Assembly: GCF_023715785.1 (NCBI RefSeq)
Contig: NZ_JAMBOX010000001.1
Span: 682,001 to 746,000 of the forward strand
DNA length: 64,000 nt
Source of the DNA: Neobacillus niacini
GTDB lineage: Bacteria > Bacillota > Bacilli > Bacillales > Cytobacillaceae
Direction of reading: 5' to 3'
The notes below the pieces were generated by a model that was not told where the DNA came from, searched no databases, and worked only from the letters and a program-made list of their open reading frames with translations. Positions 50,471 to 64,000 of the stretch are shown here, one piece after another; position 1 is the stretch's first letter; each line of letters opens with the position of its first letter. Made by a program: the position numbers and the translations under genes.

Positions 50471-51457
50471 ATGGTAAGCTCACAGGTTGTTGTCGATCAA
50501 CAGGTTCAAAAGGTATTGGATGCTTTGAAAGGACGTACCATTACTCATGTTTATTTTGTGGCATGCGGCGGCTCTTCCGCTATTATGTATCCAAACAAAT
50601 ACATAATGGACCGTGAAGCCAAAAATCTTTCTTCAGATGTCTATAGCTCTAACGAGTTCATTCACCGTAACCCTAGAAAACTGGGTGAAAATTCGCTGGT
50701 GATTCTGTGCTCGATGTCAGGTACTACACCCGAAACTGTCCAAGCGGCCACTTTTGCCCGTGAAAAAGGCGCGTTAACGGTCGGTTTTACAAACAATGAA
50801 ACATCAAAGCTTGCTCAGGAAAGCGAGTTTGTCGTGAAATACGAATGGGCCGAAAAATCCGTTGCTCCCAACACCAACCTTGGTCTGCTCTATCAATTGA
50901 CTACAGGCGTATTAAGCGTACTAGAAGGCAACGATAAATTCGAGAAAATGGTGGCCAGCCTGCACAATCTCCAGGCCATTTTTGAAAAATCTGCCGAGCA
51001 ATACAAGGAAAAGGCTTATCAATTTGGCCAGCAATACAAGGATGAAAAAGTCATCTATACAATGGCCAGCGGTGCCAATTATGGAATCGCTTACTCCTAC
51101 GCCATCTGTATTCTGATGGAAATGCAGTGGATTCACTCAAATGCCGTTCACTCCGGCGAGTACTTCCATGGGCCTTTTGAAATTATTGACAAAGACGTGC
51201 CATTTATTATTCTCCTCGGTTTGGACGAAACTCGCCCGCTCGACGAAAGAGCTTTGGCATTCTCAGAGCGCTACGGAGAGAAACTGGTTGTATTGGATGC
51301 CAAAGATCTTGATATGACTGGCATTGACGAAGAATTAAAAGGGTATATTGCACCGCTTGTCTTAAATCATGTCCTGCGCCGCTATGCAGAGCAGTTGGCA
51401 GAGGCCCGCAACCACCCGCTATCACAAAGAAGATACATGTGGAAAGTCGAGTATTAA
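50471..51457 (+). CDS. frlB: Fructosamine-6-phosphate deglycase FrlB
   Basis: FrlB splits fructoselysine 6-phosphate (or other fructosamine 6-phosphates) into glucose 6-phosphate and the amine. The 328-residue SIS-domain protein has the two halves typical of the family: VYFVACGGSSAIMYPNKYI and VILCSMSGTTPETVQAATFAREKG (SIS 1), IYTMASGANYGIAYSYAICILMEMQ and HSGEYFHGPFEIID (SIS 2, with the conserved Glu/His), and the tail ARNHPLSQRRYMWKVEY typical of FrlB. GGAGG lies before the ATG. It is the only forward gene of the island. Confidence 0.93.
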   Translation: MVSSQVVVDQQVQKVLDALKGRTITHVYFVACGGSSAIMYPNKYIMDREAKNLSSDVYSSNEFIHRNPRKLGENSLVILCSMSGTTPETVQAATFAREKGALTVGFTNNETSKLAQESEFVVKYEWAEKSVAPNTNLGLLYQLTTGVLSVLEGNDKFEKMVASLHNLQAIFEKSAEQYKEKAYQFGQQYKDEKVIYTMASGANYGIAYSYAICILMEMQWIHSNAVHSGEYFHGPFEIIDKDVPFIILLGLDETRPLDERALAFSERYGEKLVVLDAKDLDMTGIDEELKGYIAPLVLNHVLRRYAEQLAEARNHPLSQRRYMWKVEY

Positions 51458-51469
51458 TAATAGAAGGAA

Positions 51470-51492
51470 AGCTCCCGGCCTGTCCGGGGGCT
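51470..51492 (+). terminator. Terminator of frlB
   Basis: AGCTCCCGG (51470-51478) pairs with CCGGGGGCT (51484-51492), followed by eight T. Confidence 0.9.
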
Positions 51493-51516
51493 TTTTTTTA
51501 AATGGACTGCAAAAAA

Positions 51517-51542
51517 CAGGCACCGCTCATTGCCGGTGCCTG
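51517..51542 (-). terminator. Terminator of the frlONM-SIS-frlD transcript
   Basis: CAGGCACCG (51517-51525) pairs with CGGTGCCTG (51534-51542); on the minus strand a run of six T follows, just past the kinase stop at 51550. Confidence 0.85.
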
Positions 51543-51549
51543 CCATCGT

Positions 51550-52389
51550 TTAATAGTTTAACGCCAGTTTTCTTTCCCGCTTCTTTCCATGACCGAAAGC
51601 ACCAAAGCGCCCGCATGTTTCTGCCGCTGCTGCCGCCCCTTTCCTCATCGCCTCGAGTACATCTCCATGGGCCACATGCTCCTTTAAAAAGATGGCAATA
51701 AAGGTATCGCCGGCGCCCAGGGTGTCCACGACTTCAGCCTCGACAATGCCATAGCTGTATGTCTGCTGGGAATCTGAGAATAACGACCCCTCTGACCCTC
51801 TGGTCACTAGGACATACGGCGTTCCCGCTTGATGAACCTTGGCGATCAGCTTGTCGCATTCCGCTGTCGTCAAATCACCGCCGGAAAAAATCGCATATTT
51901 AATATTTGGGCAGACAAGCTGTAAATAGTCATCGTCATACTTGGTTGAAAAATCAAAGGAAATATCGATGTACTTTTGCAGCATTGGCAGTTCTGTTTCC
52001 AGTGAACTATAGACGCTCGTATGCAATAAAGAAAAGCCATGGATATATTCCAATTCCTCTTCGGTAAAGTTTAATTTCAAGTGTTTTTGGATTCCGCCTT
52101 TGTTGGAGCCGACAAACTTCCGGTCCCCCTGTTCATCCAAGGCGACCACCGCCTCGCCGGATGGACCGACAGCACGCCGTACCCTGGATACGTCAAGCTG
52201 TTCAAGCTTTAAAGAGTCAACGATATGATCCCCTTCCGCATCATTACCGACAATCCCAATATACGAAACTTCGTCGATGCCATAACGCTTCCAAAATACC
52301 GCGACATTCACGGCATTCCCGCCTGGAAACATCTCCTGGCGATCATCATAATAATCTACCACATTATCTCCTACAGCTATTAATCTCAT
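51550..52389 (-). CDS. frlD: PfkB-family fructosamine kinase FrlD
   Basis: FrlD phosphorylates fructosamines at C6 (fructoselysine to fructoselysine 6-phosphate) after import. The 279-residue ribokinase-like protein has MFPGGNAVNVAVFWKRYG (PfkB signature 1) and VEAEVVDTLGAGDTFIAIFL (signature 2 with the catalytic Asp of GAGD). The length matches FrlD (about 284). The ATG at 52389 (MRLIAVGDN) follows GGGAGGATACAGGA. It lies between the second SIS gene and the terminator. Confidence 0.9.
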   Translation of the reverse strand: MRLIAVGDNVVDYYDDRQEMFPGGNAVNVAVFWKRYGIDEVSYIGIVGNDAEGDHIVDSLKLEQLDVSRVRRAVGPSGEAVVALDEQGDRKFVGSNKGGIQKHLKLNFTEEELEYIHGFSLLHTSVYSSLETELPMLQKYIDISFDFSTKYDDDYLQLVCPNIKYAIFSGGDLTTAECDKLIAKVHQAGTPYVLVTRGSEGSLFSDSQQTYSYGIVEAEVVDTLGAGDTFIAIFLKEHVAHGDVLEAMRKGAAAAAETCGRFGAFGHGKKRERKLALNY

Positions 52390-52463
52390 TCCTGTATCCT
52401 CCCAAGGTTGATGTATCAAAATATGGCAGACCTCCCACCGAAGCAGGAGGCCATAACAGCCTT

Positions 52464-53477
52464 TTAGTAGGCGACCGTACGATAATATCTTCTAATCTCT
52501 AACGAATGGTTCCGTTTGTCTTCTAAATGGACGCTGATTCTTTGCAGCAAAGTCGAGATCACAATCGGCGATAAATATTGGCGGAACTCTTCGCTGATTC
52601 CTGGTAATTCTATATCCTTTGTATCGATTATCGTCAATTTCTTTGTATATCTCTCCGCAAAGCGCTCCACCCTTTCCATCAGCGGGCGGGCCTCATCTTC
52701 TCCTTTTAGCAGAAGCATGCTCGTATCTTCCTCTACCAGCTCCAATGTGCCATGGAAAAATTCAGCGGCATGGATCGATTTTGTTTTGATCCATTGCATT
52801 TCCTCCAACACGCACATGGCATAGGAGTATGCGCGTCCCCATGTATTTCCGGCGCCGACCACCATATGGTACGGCTCATCTTTATAGGTGACGGCGAAAT
52901 TTTCGGCCTGCGCTTCAAAGTGTTCCTTCGCGGCCAGCAGCTGTTCCGGCAGCTCCTCCAGCTGTGATGCAAAGGTCACATAGTCAGGGAAATCACCATG
53001 CTTATGCATGAGACCAAAAATAAGGAAATAAAGGATTAATTGATTGGAATCGCCGGCAAAATCATTTTCGGCAAAATTGACAATTGGGAAGTCAACCGTA
53101 TCTGCCAGTGGCTTATTGGCTTCACCCGTCAATCCAATTGTAGTTGCGCCTCTTTCCTTGCAATACTTCGCTGCAGCAACCGTTTCCTGGGTGGTGCCAG
53201 ATAACGAGGAAAGAATCACCAAAGAATCCTCTGTAAATTGCTTATGGTTTTGAAGTACGAATTCAGCAGCAATTTCGGCATAAGCCGGAATGGTTGAGGT
53301 CGAATTGATCATAAATTCGAATGGGTAGAAGGTTGCGATTGCCCCGCCGGAGCCAATCAGAAAAATATTTTTAAAGCCCTTTTGGGATACCTGATCGACA
53401 ATCTCTTCAATTTGGCCTCTTAATGCTGTTGCATTGCCGGTTACCTGGAGATACTTTTGTTTACTAAAGTTTAACAT
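52464..53477 (-). CDS. Second SIS-domain deglycase (glucosamine/fructosamine-6-phosphate type)
   Basis: The 337-residue protein is a second two-SIS-domain protein: IFLIGSGGAIATFYPFEFMI, VILSSLSGTTQETVAAAKYCKERG, MVVGAGNTWGRAYSYAMCVLEEMQ and HAAEFFHGTLELVE, ending KRNHSLEIRRYYRTVAY. It is clearly related to FrlB but distinct (only partly alignable). In Salmonella a similar pair (GfrE and GfrF) acts on glucoselysine and fructoselysine 6-phosphate, so a different amine sugar is plausible here; this is inference. GGGAGT precedes the ATG. Confidence 0.85.
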   Translation of the reverse strand: MLNFSKQKYLQVTGNATALRGQIEEIVDQVSQKGFKNIFLIGSGGAIATFYPFEFMINSTSTIPAYAEIAAEFVLQNHKQFTEDSLVILSSLSGTTQETVAAAKYCKERGATTIGLTGEANKPLADTVDFPIVNFAENDFAGDSNQLILYFLIFGLMHKHGDFPDYVTFASQLEELPEQLLAAKEHFEAQAENFAVTYKDEPYHMVVGAGNTWGRAYSYAMCVLEEMQWIKTKSIHAAEFFHGTLELVEEDTSMLLLKGEDEARPLMERVERFAERYTKKLTIIDTKDIELPGISEEFRQYLSPIVISTLLQRISVHLEDKRNHSLEIRRYYRTVAY

Positions 53478-53586
53478 AGTGTTCCACTCCCTTTATTAGC
53501 GAATATTCGACATTTTTCTTAGTATGACGTTTTAAGACGTTATATAGGTGCGCAAGACAGAGGGAATTCCCTCTGCTTAACTTCCA

Positions 53587-54492
53587 TTATCCTTTTACGC
53601 TTCCCTCGGCCAACCCGCGGATAAAATGTTTCTGCATTAACAAGAAGACGACGATCAGCGGCAAAGCGGAAATGACCAATCCGGCCATCAATACGCCCCA
53701 GTTGGTATTAAGCGCATCTTTAAAGACCAATAAACCGGATGTAATCGGCTTGACGTCTTCTGTTTGAATAAAGAGAATCGAGAATAGGAATTCATTCCAC
53801 GAATAATAGGCAGTTAAGATCACACCGGTAAACAGGATCGGCTTACTCATCGGCAAATACACTCTCGAAAATACCTGCAAACTAGATGCACCGTCCAGAT
53901 AGGCCGATTCTTCCAATTCCCTTGGAATCGATAGGAAGAAGGATCGGATTAACAGGACCGTTAAAGGAAGCCGATATGCCGTAAATGTCAATATCAGCGC
54001 CCAGTAAGTATCGAAGATTCCCATCTTTTGAATTAATTCATAGAGCGGAATCAAACCGCTTTGCGGCGAGAACATCAGCCCTGCCGATACGAATAACAAC
54101 AGCCACTTTCCGCCCTTTAATCCCGTTCTCGTCAATCCATAGGCGCACAAGGCACTGACCAAAACTGTCAAAATACAAGTGCCGGCTGTGATAATTAAAC
54201 TATTAAGGAAATAATCTGAGACTCCTTGCTCCCAAGCGGTTGCGTAATTGGAAAACAGCCATTCCTTCGGCAGTCCCCAGCTATCGTTAAAAATGGCTTG
54301 GGTCTCTTTAAAGGAGTTGACAATCATCCAAAACAAAGGATAGGCAATGGCCACAAAGTAAAGGAGCAGAAAGATAAAGATGATTCCAGCTGTCAGCGAT
54401 AGGCCAGGTTTTCTTTTTACAGTGTGATAGCGTACCTTCGAAACCGCTGCGGACTTCGCTTCGGAAGCTTCCGGTGATTCAATCAGCTTCAT
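53587..54492 (-). CDS. frlM: ABC transporter permease FrlM-like
   Basis: The 301-residue protein is a MalG/CUT1-family permease with six helices and an EAA loop (ELEESAYLDGASSLQVFSRVYLPMSKPILF in parts). With FrlN it forms the membrane pore of the fructosamine importer. It has a longer N-terminal extension (about 35 residues) than typical MalG. ATG follows GGAGGAG; FrlN's stop is 3 bp away. No ATPase gene is in the locus, so a shared MsmX-type ATPase is expected. Confidence 0.88.
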   Translation of the reverse strand: MKLIESPEASEAKSAAVSKVRYHTVKRKPGLSLTAGIIFIFLLLYFVAIAYPLFWMIVNSFKETQAIFNDSWGLPKEWLFSNYATAWEQGVSDYFLNSLIITAGTCILTVLVSALCAYGLTRTGLKGGKWLLLFVSAGLMFSPQSGLIPLYELIQKMGIFDTYWALILTFTAYRLPLTVLLIRSFFLSIPRELEESAYLDGASSLQVFSRVYLPMSKPILFTGVILTAYYSWNEFLFSILFIQTEDVKPITSGLLVFKDALNTNWGVLMAGLVISALPLIVVFLLMQKHFIRGLAEGSVKG

Positions 54493-54494
54493 TT

Positions 54495-55370
54495 TTACTC
54501 CTCCCCTGTTTTTAAGAACTTGTTCTGGACAAAATAAAAGATCAGCGTAATACCAAGAATGACATTGGCAATCGATGACGCATAGCCTGGTTCATTATCA
54601 ATAAACGCCTTTTGATAGAGATATGTACTGAACACCTGTGAAGAGTTGCTTGGCCCCCCTTGTGTTAATACATATACTTCACTAAACACTAGAAACGAGC
54701 CTGTCACCGTATAGATTAACAGAACAAATGTCATCTCTTTCACTTGCGGAACAGTAATGCTGAAGAAGGCGCGGATCTTTCCTGCCCCATCGATAGTCGC
54801 TGCTTCGTACAAGTCGCTGGGAATTTTTTGGACTGCAAGCACATACAACATGACGCAATAGCCGATACTTTGCCATTGCGATACGGCAATAACGGAGTAA
54901 ATCGATGTATTCGGGTCCCCCAGCCAGCCTCTGGTCCACTCTTCCAGACCGATCGTTTTTAAAAAAGAATTTAATAATCCAACTTCCGGATTATAAATGA
55001 AGCTAAAGAGAATCCCAATGACGGTCATCGAAATCAGAACCGGGAGAAAATAGGTTGTTCGAAAGGCAGTGGAAAATTTCCTAAAAATCTTATCCTCCAG
55101 TATTGCTGCAATGACCAATCCCAATCCAACCTGAAGGATGACGGAAATGATGGCGTAAAGGAGGTTATTCTTAAGCACCGTATAAAAGACGGGGTCTTTA
55201 AAGAGACGAACATAATGATCTACGGAAACAAAACTTCGATCTAAGGTAAATGGATTCCATTCATAAAAGCCATTTACTATATTTCGAACTAACGGATAGT
55301 ACACAAACAGGGCCATCAAGATGATTGCTGGTGCAATATATAAAATTGGGACTATTCTTGTTCTCTGCAT
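54495..55370 (-). CDS. frlN: ABC transporter permease FrlN-like
   Basis: The 291-residue protein is a MalF-type permease with six helices and an EAA loop (LYEAATIDGAGKIRAFFSITVPQVK). The ATG at 55370 (MQRTRIVP) follows GGAGGGG; upstream ATG-like codons are not used. It pairs with FrlM. Confidence 0.88.
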   Translation of the reverse strand: MQRTRIVPILYIAPAIILMALFVYYPLVRNIVNGFYEWNPFTLDRSFVSVDHYVRLFKDPVFYTVLKNNLLYAIISVILQVGLGLVIAAILEDKIFRKFSTAFRTTYFLPVLISMTVIGILFSFIYNPEVGLLNSFLKTIGLEEWTRGWLGDPNTSIYSVIAVSQWQSIGYCVMLYVLAVQKIPSDLYEAATIDGAGKIRAFFSITVPQVKEMTFVLLIYTVTGSFLVFSEVYVLTQGGPSNSSQVFSTYLYQKAFIDNEPGYASSIANVILGITLIFYFVQNKFLKTGEE

Positions 55371-55451
55371 CAATACCCCTCCCATCGTTCCCTATGAAAA
55401 ATCAGTCGGTTTAAGCGGGCTTGAGCCCCTTAAACCGACATTTTCATAGAC

Positions 55452-56729
55452 TTACTTTTTCACTTGTTTGGCAGCATCCTGAACGGCCTTCATGACTTCC
55501 TCCGGCGTCATCGTACCGCCAAGCAATGCTTGGACACCGTCGCCATATGGCTTGAAGATTCTTGTATCTAATGCGCTGTCTGTCCAGATGGCCATGTTTC
55601 CTGAATCAATGATCATGTCCATTGCTTTTACTTCCGCTTCAGTTGCAGAATTGGAGTTTACAGCCCCTTTAACCACGCTGGCAAGTCCAGTTTCCTTAAT
55701 CAATCTTTCGCCATTTGCTTTATTCATCATGAACTTTAGGAATTTAACTGCTTCATCCGGGTGTTTCGACTTGCTGTGAACCATGAAGCCTTCCGGAGCG
55801 CCAATTAACCCTTCCTGATCGCCTTTGGCGCCTTCAATTGTTGGCACTTTAAAGGAATCCCACTTAAAGCTTGCATCTTTCAAGAAAGTCAGTTCCAGCG
55901 TTTCCATGAAAATAACCGCCGCCTTACCGCCAAGGAACAGGTTTCGCGTTTCATCATGGGCGCTTGCATTTGGATTTTCATTCATGTATGGCCGTAATTC
56001 ATTCAATTTCTCCAGGGCTTGTACATATCCAGGGTCGGTAAACGCAGCCTGATTATAACTGTGGTCTTTATCAAGCACAGCTTTTGGCACCATTCGTTGG
56101 TTCAAGGCGGTTACATAGTGCGCGGCCGCCCATGGGGCCTTGTTTCCGAGAAGCAGTGGAGTCGTACCGCTCTTTTTGATGGTATCCAGTACGGTAATAA
56201 ATTCGGACCATGTCGTTGGTGCCTTTAAACCTAACTTATCAAATACTTCTTTGTTGTAGACGAATACCTTACTATCGGTAAATAGCGGTACACCGTATAC
56301 TTTGTCATTTTGTTTGAAGAATTCTACCTGTGATTCAATCAATTGGCTTGACCACTCTGTGTCATCCTCATAGTACTTGGTCAAGTCGAGCGCGACACCA
56401 TCGCGAATGAACTTTTGCCCATACTCACCAGCCCAGCTAAAGAAAACATCCGGCGGGTTTTTGCTGCCAAGAATCACGTTTGCTTTTTGCTTATAATCGT
56501 CATTTAGCGCTGTAACCTCTTCGATCTTAATGTTTTTATTTTCTTTTTCATACTCTTCAATTACACTTTTAAAATAAGACTTGTAAGGTTCATTTGGCCA
56601 GCGGTAGAAGAAAGTAATGGTCGTCTTTCCATCTTTGCTTGCCTCGCTGCTGGAATCCTTGGACGTACATCCGATTAACAGAGACATGACAAATACGATT
56701 GCAATTGCTATATTCACCCAACGTTTCAT
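55452..56729 (-). CDS. frlO: ABC transporter sugar-binding lipoprotein FrlO-like
   Basis: The 425-residue protein is a CUT1-type extracellular solute-binding lipoprotein: signal MKRWVNIAIAIVFVMSLLIGC with lipobox LIGC (Cys21), then a periplasmic-binding fold with TVFDKLGLKAPTTWSEF-like and EAPEGFMVHSKSKHPDEAVKFL-type motifs. In the frl locus it should bind fructosamines such as fructoselysine or fructose-amino acids. It is the first gene of frlO-frlN-frlM-SIS-frlD; an FrlR half-site lies upstream. Confidence 0.9.
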   Translation of the reverse strand: MKRWVNIAIAIVFVMSLLIGCTSKDSSSEASKDGKTTITFFYRWPNEPYKSYFKSVIEEYEKENKNIKIEEVTALNDDYKQKANVILGSKNPPDVFFSWAGEYGQKFIRDGVALDLTKYYEDDTEWSSQLIESQVEFFKQNDKVYGVPLFTDSKVFVYNKEVFDKLGLKAPTTWSEFITVLDTIKKSGTTPLLLGNKAPWAAAHYVTALNQRMVPKAVLDKDHSYNQAAFTDPGYVQALEKLNELRPYMNENPNASAHDETRNLFLGGKAAVIFMETLELTFLKDASFKWDSFKVPTIEGAKGDQEGLIGAPEGFMVHSKSKHPDEAVKFLKFMMNKANGERLIKETGLASVVKGAVNSNSATEAEVKAMDMIIDSGNMAIWTDSALDTRIFKPYGDGVQALLGGTMTPEEVMKAVQDAAKQVKK

Positions 56730-56868
56730 ACAAAAACCCCCTATACATTTATAAATTCAAATCAAACCCGATTAACCGCTTTCATTTCTGCCGAGTTTTC
56801 TTAAGATTACCCCTGAGATGCCCTCCCCCTTCCGAATCATTTCGTTGTTGTTTGACCAGTTGTATTAT

Positions 56869-56888
56869 AATATATTATTACATGTTAT
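56869..56888 (-). promoter_or_regulatory. Likely FrlR site upstream of frlO
   Basis: On the minus strand ATAACATGTAATAATATATT keeps the left arm and centre of the 20-bp motif at 50317 and 50407; the right arm is decayed. It lies about 145 bp upstream of the frlO ATG. Confidence 0.5.
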
Positions 56889-56969
56889 AATGAATGCGGT
56901 CAATATCGAAATATCGAAAACTTTCAAACAATTTGTGTATTTATCTTGAACTTTTATAAAAAGTAAAAA

Positions 56970-57009
56970 AACCCCTCCAGCCGACTCCAAAAAGCCAGCC
57001 AAAGGGGTT
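56970..57009 (-). terminator. Terminator of the atp operon
   Basis: AACCCCT (56970-56976) pairs with AGGGGTT (57003-57009); the minus strand then reads TTTTTTTAC. The sequence AAAAAACCCCTCCAGCCGA (19 bp) and AGCCAAAGGGGTT are shared with the terminator at 46815, on the far side of the frl island. Confidence 0.85.
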
Positions 57010-57047
57010 TTCATATAAACTCGGTCGCCCGAGCAAAAAATCAAAAA

Positions 57048-57455
<408 letters not shown>

Positions 57456-57473
57456 TTACCCTCCCTGACAGGA

Positions 57474-58919
<1,446 letters not shown>

Positions 58920-58972
58920 TTAAAACCAAACCTGTATAGTAAAAACGAACATTTCTTTTTCAAAAATGCACT

Positions 58973-59836
<864 letters not shown>

Positions 59837-59927
59837 TCACCACCCTCATTTAAAGAAATGTTGGGCTCGGGGAAGCGGCGCGTTTGCGCAATCGCCCACC
59901 CAAAGCCATTCTAAAAATTAGACTCTA

Positions 59928-62745
<2,818 letters not shown>

Positions 62746-62801
62746 TCAGATCAGTTATTTTCAATTTAAAATATTACCAACATCACTACCATACATAACA
62801 G

Positions 62802-62836
62802 AATGGCGAAGGTTCACACGAATGATCTTCGCCATT
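62802..62836 (-). other. Stem-loop in the atpE-atpF spacer
   Basis: AATGGCGAAG (62802-62811) pairs perfectly with CTTCGCCATT (62827-62836), loop 15. On the minus strand the stem follows the atpE stop by 22 bp and no T-run follows, so it is more likely an RNA stabiliser or processing point than a full terminator. Confidence 0.7.
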
Positions 62837-62858
62837 TTTTGACCAACGTAAGCGTTGA

Positions 62859-63119
<261 letters not shown>

Positions 63120-63124
63120 TTATA

Positions 63125-63841
<717 letters not shown>

Positions 63842-63862
63842 TCACCTCGCTTCCCCCGCTAT

Positions 63863-64000
63863 TTATGTATTTTTTACTGAGTGTATAAAAAAATCTATCA
63901 TAATGACAATATAGGATGTCATTAATCCTATAACCACACTGATGAGGTGAAACTGTTCGGGATACCTCATCGCCACGACAACAGCGAGTGCTCCTGTTGC
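63863..64000 (-). CDS. atpI: ATP synthase subunit I (AtpI), 5' truncated by the window
   Basis: The minus strand encodes the last 45 residues of AtpI (AVVVAMRYPEQFHLISVVIG, LMTSYIVIMIDFFIHSVKN) with a TAA at 63863. It ends 28 bp before the atpB TTG, the normal operon order. The 5' part lies outside the window. Confidence 0.85.
   Translation of the reverse strand, partial: ATGALAVVVAMRYPEQFHLISVVIGLMTSYIVIMIDFFIHSVKNT

Larger units (their letters stand above)
56730..57047. other. Control region of frlO and atpC terminator region
   Basis: Between frlO and atpC. It holds an A/T-rich stretch (56860-56890) with a FrlR-like ATGTTAT arm and a GGGG-T(A) -10-like stretch, and the atpC terminator (56970-57009). 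No gene. Confidence 0.55.

Overview
The window comes from a spore-forming Bacillaceae chromosome (Bacillus/Neobacillus-like). The evidence is a set of sporulation genes (spoIIID, spoIIQ, spoIID), the mbl-murA neighbourhood that normally follows the atp operon in Bacillus, strong GGAGG ribosome sites, and sigma-B promoters. Almost all core genes lie on the minus strand, so the biological order runs from right to left.

Right end (57.0-64.0 kb): the F1Fo ATP synthase operon atpI(partial)-B-E-F-H-A-G-D-C. Next (46.9-56.9 kb) is a fructosamine (Amadori product) catabolic island. It holds an ABC importer (frlO, frlN, frlM), two SIS-type deglycases, a PfkB kinase (frlD), an FrlC-like epimerase, a GntR regulator (frlR), a YitT membrane protein and a HAD phosphatase. 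Near-identical terminators stand at both ends. Then comes an 11-gene complex I operon nuoA-B-C-D-H-I-J-K-L-M-N (35.4-46.0 kb) without nuoE, F or G; its NuoC carries about 305 residues of Ala/Lys-rich N-terminal repeats.

From 16.7 to 33.6 kb lies a general-stress island. Its core is rsbV-rsbW-sigB with a Bacillus cereus-type input module: hybrid kinase RsbK, CheR-type methyltransferase RsbM and response-regulator phosphatase RsbY. Nine transcription starts in this island have good sigma-B boxes (GTTT-N13/14-GGGTAT). They serve Dps, GSP17M-like proteins, GlsB, a CorA-like transporter, a TM_helix (MscS-type) channel, a CsbD operon and rsbV itself. A PAS-PAS-GGDEF protein and a scrap of an EAL domain close the island.

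Left part (1-16.3 kb): the conserved ywzB, ywmB, murA, spoIID, spoIIQ, spoIIID, mbl, epuA, fabZ series. It is interrupted by a penicillin-binding protein (PBP3/MecA-like), an alkyltransferase-like protein, a VanZ protein, a RibD-type reductase and a NERD-domain pseudogene.

The most unusual content is between the genes. At least six families of intergenic repeats are present. One is an array of ATTGGTC motifs at an exact 21-bp period, found at three loci even where the spacer sequences are unrelated. Others are a GGTGCCTGACACC/GTCCAC element (one copy inside the nuo operon), a 104-bp array of ACGCGTT inverted repeats, AAGCGGA palindrome elements, a 46-bp array, and a repeat filling the atpA-atpH gap. 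No rRNA, tRNA, CRISPR array or intact insertion sequence was seen.
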